A DNA stretch of 64,000 nt from Owenia fusiformis. Lineage: Eukaryota; Annelida; Polychaeta; Sabellida; Oweniidae. The notes under the pieces are model-generated. The model was not told the origin of the DNA. It was given only the letters and a program-made list of their open reading frames with translations, and did not search any database. Shown piece after piece: positions 36,901-48,900 of the stretch; position 1 is the first letter of the stretch; every line of letters starts with the position of its first letter. The translations under genes and the position numbers were made by a program. The stretch spans positions 18,461,754-18,525,753 of the forward strand of contig CAIIXF020000011.1 of the NCBI GenBank assembly GCA_903813345.2, in the 5' to 3' direction.

Positions 36901-39900
36901 GGGAAAGAGTCTTCTGGACATGTACGATCAGGCCATTCAAGATACAAATGCCTCTAAAAAAGAAGTACAGCATGATGCTGAACATGCAACAGCCAAAATA
37001 AACAATGACCTGAAGGCATTGATCCAAGCTACTCACAAGAAATACATGTCCTACACAGAAAAAGTGATGAAGGAAAAGGAATCCAATGTGAAGCAGATCA
37101 TGGCTCACATTGGACATTTGGAGCTTCAGAGGGCAATCATTGAAGGCCAAGTCAACAAATACTGTATCATGGTTGAACACAAAAATCCATTACAAATATG
37201 TGAAATTGGAGAGCAGGTGAACAAGAAGTCTGAAGAATGGTCAAAAATACCAATAACTGCCTTCAGTGCAAACACTGACTTTCAATTTACTGAGGGGAGA
37301 AGTGATGAAGATGGTACCGTGTTTGGAACAGTTCCTAAGGAGAATCTTGAGGAGGAGGTAGACGGCGATGGCTTGACACCATTATTTGAGCCTTCTGTAA
37401 CCAGTAATGGTCTCCACCCAAGCCGAATATTTGACCTATTAATAACTCCAGCAGGTGACTATGTAGTTACAGGAGTTCAGGGTTCTACTGCATGTATATA
37501 CAATCGATACTACAAGCTAAAGAAGGACTTGAAAAAAAGATTTTGGCAAGTGTCTCTTACAAGTCATGGATACCTAGCTTTCACCGATGGTGACACCAAC
37601 AAAATCAACATCTATACAACAGATGGAGTTCACAAGGGTATTGTCATCTGCAGAAGTTTGTCACGGTTGCAGGGTATAGCACTGAGTCCTGCGGGGGAGC
37701 TGTTTGTGATCGATACCTGCGCAGATAAGGTGTATCTGGTTGATGAATACACTGGAGAGGCTTATGCTCTAGAAGGCTCCTTCTCTAGTCCTAAGTACAT
37801 CAGCTGCTCCTACGATATCAACATAGTAAGTGATGGTGATAGCCCTGGGCACTGTGTTAAAGGAATAGCAAGAAATGGCAAACAAGTATTCAGATTTGGC
37901 GATTACTCAGGCTCTGGTAATGAAATGCTGAATTCTCCCTATGGAGTATGCATGGACAAAGGAGAATATATATTTGTGGCAGACAGTAGCAACCACAGGG
38001 TTGTTCTCCTCTCCCCAAAGGGTACATTCCTGAGGAATGTACTTACAAAGGCAGATGGTGTAAGCTACCCTAACGCAGTTGCAATGACGAATGATGGAAA
38101 GCTCGCTGTAGGAGATAACAATGGACAACTCTTTATCATCAAGTACAGGAAATAGGTAAATTTCATATTTTTGAATTCACCGACAAACTGGTCATATCAA
38201 AATTACATAACAACCTCATTTGATTATTTAAACTAAACATGTGCTTACATTTACAAATGTATGTCATTATTAAACCTTGAGGATGAATCTATCTGAAATG
38301 GCATGCGTAAGTCACATAAGGCTACATACTAATTATTAAATAAATACAAGACCTGGCTACAACCTTCAGTATGGTATGAAGGATATTCATTTATAACATG
38401 AATTTTCAATAAATAGTGTATATTGCAGGTATTGGTACAATGGATACAAAGGGGAAATGTCAACAAGAAAAGTTATCACTTCAATTGCGAGTCTTATTCC
38501 CTAATGTCCAGCAATACAGATACCCTGATGATGAACTGTAAACTACTGTATAGCTAAACACAGATACTCTGATGATGAACTGTAAACTACTGTATAGCTA
38601 AACACAGATACCCTGATGATGAACTGTAAACTACTGTATAGTTAAACACAGATACCCTGATGATGAACTGTAAACTACTGTATAGCTAAACACAGATACC
38701 CTGATGATGAACTGTAAACTACTGTATAGCTAAACACAGATAACCTGATGATGAACTGTAAACTACTGTATAGCTAAACTACATTATGACCATCACATTA
38801 CACAAACAGACCAGTAAATCATGTATATCAAGGACTCATTTTATGAACAAAACAGTGAAACCTTTATATCCAAACCTCTGTCTAATCCGAACCCTCTCAA
38901 TTGGAACACTTTCTCTTGGTCTCCCATTGACCCATATATTAGGCAACCTTCAAATGGGAACACTTTCTCTCAGTCCAAACTTTTGTTATCTCCCATTGAC
39001 ACATATATTAATCAACTTTCAAATGGGAACACCGTACCTGTTAATATGAAGACATTTGGCTGGTCCCAGTGGCCTTCAGATAAGACAGGTTTTACTGTAT
39101 TGTCATTTAGCTTGGTAGTCACTTTTTGTGCTGTTGACTATAGATGGTCATCCTTATATTTTCACATGTATGACCTCTTTCTTAGTCATGTGATCTTTGT
39201 CTTCATAATATTATAATAAATCAATTGCTTTATAAATATATGTTTCAACATCTGAGCCCTGAGTTATATGGTCAGTAGAAGTGTGTTTAGGGAGGTTAAG
39301 TTACATGTTTTTAAGAGAACTTGTACATGAACATGTAGAATTATGGTTCTCAAGGTTTGAGGGATCAGTTTTCCCTAGTATTCACTTGCCTTATTGTGTA
39401 TAAAGGTATGATAAAAAATAGTTGTAATTAGGTCTCTACCATACACTGTTGCTCATAAATATGGAATATTTTATAGATACGAACTGTTTGATGGAATTTC
39501 TACAAAATGATAACATTTTGATGAAAATTGGTCATATGTTCTCATTCCCTCATCAGTTTTGCATATAAAACTGATTGGTATGAAAAGTTAAAACATTTAT
39601 GGTTGATTAACTTGTATTCACTCAGGTGACCCCTTGACCTCATGATATTGGTAACTTGAAAGAGGTGTCCAAATCTTAGTTGTAATCATTGTGCACATTT
39701 TATAAAAATTTGATTTAGAGTTGGAAGAGTTTTTAGAAGGCATGCCCCATAGAATAAGCGAAAAAGATTATGGCAGGTCATAGGGATGGCACTCTCTGGC
39801 ATGGAACAAACTGCCATTGCCAGGACCCTAGGGGTGTGTCAGGAACAGTCTCTAAAATCTCCCAGTGGTACCAAAGGCACTGGAATATGACTCCAGGTCA

Positions 39901-42900
39901 CAGAAATAGTAGCCCTAGAAAGAAAAATGTAAGAAAAGACCATCACCTGCTGCATTTAGGTCATCAAAATCGCCTTAAGTCAACCAGTAGTCTACGAGAT
40001 GAATGACTACCTCACCTCAAAACCCGTGTTCCAGAGCTATAGACAACCAGTGATTTCTTTATAACGGATGCAAGGCCATGAGACCTTTAAAGAGACCACA
40101 GCTGACTGATTATAACAAAGAAAGGTGCCTTCAATGGGCAGGAAATCACCAAAACATGGACCCAATCTTTGGTGTCCTATGACAGCATGTGAAGAAATAA
40201 GATGTGACCTCCAAAAAGTTGATAACTTATGGGGCCTTATTTCACTTTGAAAGGTCAGCTGTTTCATTCAATGCTGGTCCCGTATGGTTGATGCTCTGAT
40301 TGCAGCATAAAGAGGACATAACACATATTAGTGCTATCATTGGATAGAGGACACTTCAATCTTCATGACCAGATGTTTATTTTGTTTGATCTGTTTTACA
40401 TGACGATTTGGATCGGGGTGTTTTGAAAATGCAAAAATTCTTAGCGTACCCCTGTTTAAGTAACAGTAATTTTCTTAACTGAAATGCTAATATTTTTTCT
40501 CTATAAAATGTTGATTTGTAGGCGAAATATGTGGTAATGATTTGCCTAGAAAATAAATGTCTGAGCCAATTCCAAATAAAGGTTCTCTAACTCCAATCTT
40601 TGAATTCTGAGCTGCCAAATCTAATATTCCATATTTATGAGCAACAGTGTAATTTGCTTACCCTTGTCCCATTACATGACAACCTATTGTGGTCTTCTAT
40701 TGAGAAGACTAGTAATCATCTTCGGTTATTACACTATTATACTAATTTTACAAGGATAATGAGTAACTCACCTTGTTTAGATTTATGACGTTCTGTTCGT
40801 ACCTATGTACAGTGAAGTGTTTCTCATGCTCATCAAAGTGATCCAATGAGAATGGCCTACAATCAATAAACAAGGCATTAAGATGCAAAACATCACAATG
40901 TGCCATTTGTTACAGATGCTGACTGCCGGATACCAACAACCAAACGTTGTCCACAAAAAAATTGTTGGTGACATAATAATGAGTGAAATAACATTAAATA
41001 TGGAGTGAAGGGAACACAATTTTGCGTTGTATACAGGGTAACTTTACTCATTCAATCATGGACTGCAAACTCAATGGCTTAGACAAATGACCCAAAGTAT
41101 GAACAGGGCTTCATTTACAGTAATTTCCCCCTAGTTGTTAAAACCTAATGAGCCTGTTGTTTTGAGAAAGTTTCTAACTGTTTTCATATTTACATTATAA
41201 TTTTTCCTGTTGTTTTCATTGATTTTGAGTAATGTTGGGAATGTCTATGAAAATCTGGATACACCAGGCAAACAGTATGTAATATGGATTAGAATGACAC
41301 TATGTACAGATATAGTAATTAAACGTATGAATGAACCAATCAATATCATGGTTCTCTCACGGATGATTTGAATCAGACTTACTTCTGTGAGAATCTGACG
41401 AGGAAGTACTCATAGACATATATCTTGAGAGGGTTGACGCTTGCTAGGAGAACATGAAAGCGAATGTCAAACTTCACTTGTATACTCAAGTCATCTCTGT
41501 AGAACAACACAGGCTCTTCAATGTACTTACTCACAATCTACAAAGTGGAAAATAATCAAACATGAAAATTGTTTTCAATAGTTTTGGTGAAGTTTGTGTT
41601 GTTAAATGTTAGGGAAAAATTAATCAATCAAAAATGAATCATATTTTCATGCTTCGAGTTAATACACCTAATATTTAGATATTTAGAATACATAAATTAC
41701 AAAACTCATTCTTGTACATATAGTGTCTATGAATATGCTGTTCTACCAACCTTAGGTCCAGTCTCTGGGAGACGTAGGATATAGTTTAGGTTATTGGTAA
41801 TATGTAGGTCTAGCCCTCTACCCATATTCCATGGCTTGCATATCCAATGGTTATCCAGCCCTCTATTAAAACAAACATGATTACAATAACAAACACTGAA
41901 AGTCAACCAACAAATACTGTCCATAAAAAAGTTGGAGACCATAACAATGTCTCCACTTGTGGTGGTGACATAATAATTTGTATTTGTTCATCCATTAGGT
42001 CTTTATTCAAAAATATTGTCAATAAAGATTCATGACAATCAGCGTTTGTCCTTTGGTTTACTGCTTCACAGATTTGTAAAAGGCAATTGAAATCCGGAAT
42101 TGTGTTTGAGATTATATTTTCTGGAACAGATCATCTTTCAAGAATATGCCTCAGAATAATGGAAATTTACGACAACTTTAATTATTACTATCTCATAATA
42201 ATATCTAGACATCAATAAAAGTTGATGACACTTACTCGTTTTCTCTGTGTTGATAATACGAAACAAACTCTGCTAGCTCTGTCTCCAGGTTGTATGTAAC
42301 TTGCAGCCATTTTGGAAAATATTGTGACAATGTGTTTAAATCACCATCTCCACTAACATCCTTTGATTTTGATCTTTGAGCAACCAAAGTCAGGAGGTCT
42401 TTATTGGTGATTACTGAATCATACGGATACTGATTGATGAAGTTCTGTGGATGTTGTTCAGCAAAAGTTCTGGAAATGATTTATAAGTAATTTAGCAAAA
42501 TACTGCATGTATTTTATTTGATGAAATCACAGAGACAGAAATATTTGAAAAAGCGACTAATTTTAATCGGAAAATTGGGCAGTTTTCAAAAAGAAACAGT
42601 AATGAAAAATAGTTGGCATTATGGATCAAATAACTAGTAAAAACTCTTTTTTCAATACATGTACTGAAACCACTAAATGTGTTTTATTCAAAATTATTGG
42701 TTTAATGCTATTCATTGTTTCTATGGGTTTTATTTCAAATCAATGTGAACCTTACTTGTAATCTTTATAGTGTTCCCGAACCCATAATATGTCGGCATCA
42801 TCTTCAGATTCAATGAGCTCAAATCGTGAGTCTGTCAAATATTCTTTGACTTCATCAACATCACAGTAGACCTTGAGACTCCTGTCCAGAGAAAGTGGCT

Positions 42901-45900
42901 CCCTCTTTACCTCTCCTTCGGGTAGTGTCTCATTTATTCTGTATTGCTGGATTGTACATGTAAGTGTGACCAAGTACAAGATCAGGCATTTTCTAATGTT
43001 ATCAATTTGTTTGATGTTTGGTTCAAAAAATAATGAAATGAATTTTCGAAATTACTTTTTTAAACAGTAGCTTGCTTGATCAAAAAGCTGTTTGTGAATA
43101 AAATAATACAAAATTACTCTTACAGAAAATGTTTGTGGGTCTTCATCCTTTGGTTTGTAACTGTGATGAGTGAAAACATTAGGCTGCCATGGTAACAGTC
43201 GTAACTTGCGGTATAATGGATCCATGACACTCTCAACATAGTTTCTGCATACTTCATCTGTGCAAAATTATAATTTCTAAATAAGAATTCAAATATTTGT
43301 GCTCTTTTATTTGCACTGTATACTGTATGCATTAGATGAAGACAATTTCACCCTCCCATCTAAAATCTATCATAACTATTTTAACATTTAAAACGAAATT
43401 ACTTACTCAAATCATAACTGGAAGTCATTGTAAATATAACATGCGGGCAGAGTCAAATATTGATTTTGTTTTTACAATGAAATTAATTTAAAGAGGTAAG
43501 AACCCCCTGTCTTGGTTGATGAATCTTATAGAACATCGAAGTTGAATTATCTCTTATCAATATTCATTTTTTTCAAAGTAAACTCTAACTTCTTAAATCC
43601 CTTATTAAATCAGATAAAGTTTCCTGAAAAACGAGACATTGATATGGCCCGTAGCATCAGTTAACAAGGCATTAACATGACAAAATGTCACCACCTAGTT
43701 GCTCATAATATTATGAGTTCAATCTTTTTTTACCTTGAAAAGGTCAATGAAGGTCAAATCTTAAATATAAAGTCAGATTTGAACTTCTGAAAATTTGTAG
43801 ATGATTTTGAAAAAAAATTGAAGTCAGTCTACAAAGTATTTGTTAAGTTATTGGAAGTTGTAAGAATTTGTTACAGATGCCAACCACCAACTGCCAAATG
43901 CCGACCGCCAACCACCAACTGCCGTCAAAAAAATGGAGACCATAACAATATGTCACTACTTTTTGGTGGTGACATAAAAATAGACTAATCAAAAAAGTAG
44001 ACCAGTCATAAAACATACCTCCTTCAGCTAGGTTTGTTACAGGCCACATGATAGTGTAAGATATTTGAGAGGGGGCGTAGAAGAATGGGACCATCCTGAC
44101 AGTAGGATTTTCACTATGCTGGATTCTACTGCCAAACTCATCCAATATGTACCATATAGACTGGGCTTCTTTGGTTCCCTAAAAAACAAAATGTGTGCCA
44201 TATAGAGATGGCTCTCTTTGTTGCCCTAAAATACATCTACCCAAATTTGGGCATCTACCCATATTTGGGCATGTTATATGCCAGATATCCAATGTATCAA
44301 TTCTAAAACAAACCGCATTCTGTCTCAATAATCATTGCAGAAATAAATTGACTAAGTTAGTGAGTGAGAAATGCAGAACAATATTGTGAAAGAAAACTTT
44401 TTAAGATGTGAAATACATACGTGCTGTGCATTTCCTATTTTGTATGTCTGGTTAAACCTGAAAAAATCCATTTTCATTATTTAGTATCTCGGTGTACACT
44501 GTGTTCGACATATTATTATGAATCAAAAATATATTTTTGGTTTATTCTGGGTCAGAATTAGAAAAAAATCATGCTCATTTTGAAGTGTTTTCTTAAGGAC
44601 CGCAAGTTGTTTGTAGAATGAATCGGGGTAGTTTTTTGGATTATCTCTGGATTAACACCCAGATATTGTTATTTTGCAAACTTCAGAGGGACTGAAATCT
44701 TGAAATAATTAGCAGGAGGATAGCAGATGTTTCACTCTTTGCATTCATTTGTCTTGGTTTCATAAAAGATACCTTCATCTACACCCTAGTTTTAGACCCT
44801 GCGTTAAGGGTATGAGTGTTTCAATATATATACAATTGTAAGATTCCTACCTCCACATTGTGTCCAGGACATCTTCGACAAGCTGTGTTCGATCAGAATT
44901 ATCATGGAATGGTAAATCCATAAGGCCACACATCCTCTCAACAAGGCCTGGGATCTCAGTCAACTGCTGCCTTGCTGTCTCTAGTCTGTATGTCCATGCA
45001 TGGTCGATCAGGTAGATACTAAAACATACAGAATACATTTTAATGACTTATTGTATACAAAGTTCATTTAATAAACGTGTCAACTATAAACGTGTCAAAA
45101 TGGCTTGATCAGGTTTGAAAAAATAGCAACTCATTTAGCCTTTGGAAATAATTATGTTTTCTCCATCTACATACAAATACCCTTCCATTTCTAATAGGGC
45201 TTGATTATATGTTTTTGATTTTATATTTCTAATACCAGAACAACAGCAATGCCAAAGCGTAGCGAATCCCATCGAACAGCCATGGCTGGCATTTTTACAA
45301 ACAAAGTATATTTTATTTATGAAGATAAATGTTATGATTTAAATTGGAATGAGAAAATAAATGACCTTGAAAAAATTCTCGATTCTTGGAAAAAAGACAC
45401 CTTACCTTATTTGGAAAAATCACTGTTATAAAATCTTTAGCTATATCAAAACTTATCTATTCAGCATCAATTTTATCTTTTAAAGAAGAAATTATAAAGC
45501 GAATAAACAACTTGATATTCAACTTTTTATGGAATGGTAAGAAAGACAAGATTAGGCGAACTATTATGATAAACAATATAGACAATGGAGGTCTAAATAT
45601 GCTGGATTTAGAATCACAGCTATGCTCCTAAAGCTGTATGGATTACCCGTATATACGACAAAAACAATATGTTTAACAAAATTCCATACTTTTATTTTGA
45701 CAAACTTGCTCCAAGTTTGGATATTTTGTTAAAAATGAATGTATTTTCTAAAGACCAGCTTGAGGGATTACCTATTTTCTACAAACAAGTTTTGAAAGCA
45801 TTCAATAGCTGTAAAGATCTTGATGAAATAAAAAATCTGAAACACCATGAAATAGTCCAGCAAACCATATGGAATAACAGATTATTTCAATTAAAAGGCA

Positions 45901-48900
45901 AACCACTTTTCTTTAAATCTTGGATAGATAGTGGTATTATTTATGTCAAAGATCTTATCATTCGAAATGATTTTTTAAATGTAAACTATATTTTAGAAAA
46001 ATTGAGAAATAAAATAAATTGGATTTCAGAATATTTTCTCATTCATTTGCAATGAAATCAATAAAATAAATCATTAACATAGAACAAGCAAACTTCACAA
46101 ATATATCAAGAAAACTCAATTTCAAAGTAAAAAATGTTCAATTAGATTTCAGAGGCCAAAAATCCAATTTCTTTTATAACATATTGAAGAATAAAAAATC
46201 TGAAAAATGGTTTGTCTCAAAAAAATGGGAAAGAGATTTTTGTATAACAAATCAATGTAAAATATATGAAATAAATTGGCAAAATTTTTTTGTTAGCAAG
46301 ATCATCAAAATTAAAGACAAAAAAATTGCCAATTTTAATTTCAAACTAATTAATAACATACTTCCTGGGTTAACTGACTTATTTATCTATGGTATAACAA
46401 ATTATTATCATTGTAGCATTTGCAATTACTTATGTAATTTGAAACATATTCTATTTGAATGTTGTTTGTCAAAGGATATATGGAAATTTATATACAACAC
46501 ATGTGGTCTCAATATTTCCTATAGAAAAATAATAGTTGGTTATAATGGCCAAGATTCTCAAACTAATTTTCTGAATTATTTTACAAGTATAGTTGCTTAC
46601 AGCATTTACAAATCCTACATTTTAGAACTGAATAGTAAAGAACAAAGAACATTTGAAAAGATACTTTTTATGATAAAATATGAAATTAATTGTAGAAAAA
46701 ATGTGTATTATTGTTCCAAATGGAAGTTATTATCCAAACTACTGCAATGAGATTATGTAAACCTGTTTTTATAAACCATGTATTGTCTATATTAGTAAAT
46801 GAATGAAATAAAGACTATTTTAAAAGAAAAACAAAACAAACAAAGTATATAGCAAGAATGGCAGCCATTTTTCAAAATGGCCACCTTCTACCAAAAGTGT
46901 CATTAGACAGTGTGCCATGCTTATAGTATTCACATACCAAATATGAACAAAATCGCTCCACTACTTTTCGAGTTACAGCAAAAATCGTAAAATAATGAGT
47001 AAAGGCTGCCATTTTTCAAGATGGCTGCCATGTGCTTCTTTAATATCTACATTTCAAGCTTTATTAATGTCCTACATAATTTTTTATTTAAAACATATTG
47101 CTATTACAGTTTTACATATTGCACCTAAATTACTGTAAAATCGGCACTAAAATGGCTGCCATTTTTAAATGAGTGGCCATTTTGAAAATCGGCTTTCGAG
47201 CAGAACTTCTACCCCCATAGGGTATGTGTGTACAAAATATGAACAAAATCGGGTCAACGGTATTTAAGTTATTGCCTGGGCGGACGGACGGACGGATGGA
47301 CAGACAGACGAACGGATGGAGGCGTTCCCTATATCCCTCCGAACTTTGTTCGATGGGATAATTACACTAAACCACTAGAATAAAACAGAGTGTATAGAGG
47401 TTATTTAATGGGAGGGATGGAATATGAATTTTATTCCAGAGGAAAATATGATACTGGGCTCAGAAAATATCATATTGACCGAGTTTAATAGCCTGAGTGT
47501 CAATATGATATTTTCTGAGGCATCTAAACTTTTAATAGATGACATGTAAGTAGTAAGTGACATCTATAATCTTTCATAAAAATATGAAAGCATAATCTTA
47601 GAAATATAACAATAATAGATGACATTTGAATTCTGTACACAGGAGTTAATTTCTGAATAATTTCTAAATACATTGAATATACAAAATAACATATCTCACA
47701 AAATTCTGTTCCTTGTTGCAAAATTTCTTTGAGCCTACACTTTCCAGCAAAATCTTTCTTCATCCTGGTATTCGTAATTCAACTAGACAGTTCTTTCATT
47801 TTCATTGATTATCACTTTGATTTTGATCAACAATAATCATAAATATCCAAAGAGAAACATGAAATAACAAACAGAGGGACAGAATCATAATATGTTCACC
47901 TGATTTGGGCAAGGCTACCCCCCCCCCCCAACATGTTCTATTATACCAGAGTACACACAAATAAATTATCTATTTGGACTATATATTTCTTATGAAACTC
48001 TTACTGTTTCTTTTCATCCAGACTTATCTCATCTTCTGTTGTCACGACGATACGCCAAGTGAAATCATCCTCATCTTCAGCATCAAGCACTTTCATCATT
48101 CCAAAGCTGCTCCCTGCATCAAATACCTAATAAAAGACAGAAGATAAGGCTTATGAGAAATAGAGACATACATATAACAAGCGGTGAACATTGAGAAACC
48201 AGATGAAGCTTAAGTTCAATAATGTTCTGTAATTTTCGCAATGCACTCCGAAAAAATTTCCGAAGTTGATGACGGACATCGTGAAAAAAACTGGCTGATT
48301 TGAGATTAAAATGTACATGTATATCTCTGAGAGACAACCGCTTCTTTTTGGGCTTAATTGAGAGAACATTTAGGCTGGGGTTTAGAATCAATAGGGGAAG
48401 GAATATGTACGTCATAGTTTAGCCCCCTTTTCTTTCTTCTGTGAGCTTCTATTGAACCGGAATGGGATTGGAACAAGATAACTTTTATCAAGACAGCATT
48501 TCAAGAATAAGAAAATTTCCTGAAAAACTCAGGTTCATTTTGAAGTGTTTTTCAAAGGACCGCGAGTTGTTTGTAGAGTGAATCGGGTAGTTTTTTCTTG
48601 CATTTTATTTGTGATTTTCATCTAAAAAACATCAATACACTTTAAAAAATTTTATTGACTATAAGATTGCACCATATAATCCCAAAAAATATAAGTATAT
48701 ACGAGTAAATAAGGTTAACTGATGTTGCATTCTGGGAGTCAATCCTCCTTGGATCACAAACATGGCAATTCATGAAAACATCCGCTCGATAAGGTAGGGA
48801 TTTATCGATCATTTGCAGGTATGAAGCTTTGGTTTGGATTCATTTATTGTGCTACTTAAAGTGAACGGGAATTATTTTTCTACCGCTTGGGAGAGTTTGA

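Noticed and set aside
42752-42979. Upstream extension of exon 7 to Met at 42979
   Set aside because: The CCAG|CAATAC acceptor at 42946 fits the phase from exon 6 and the homology; the extra residues are intron.
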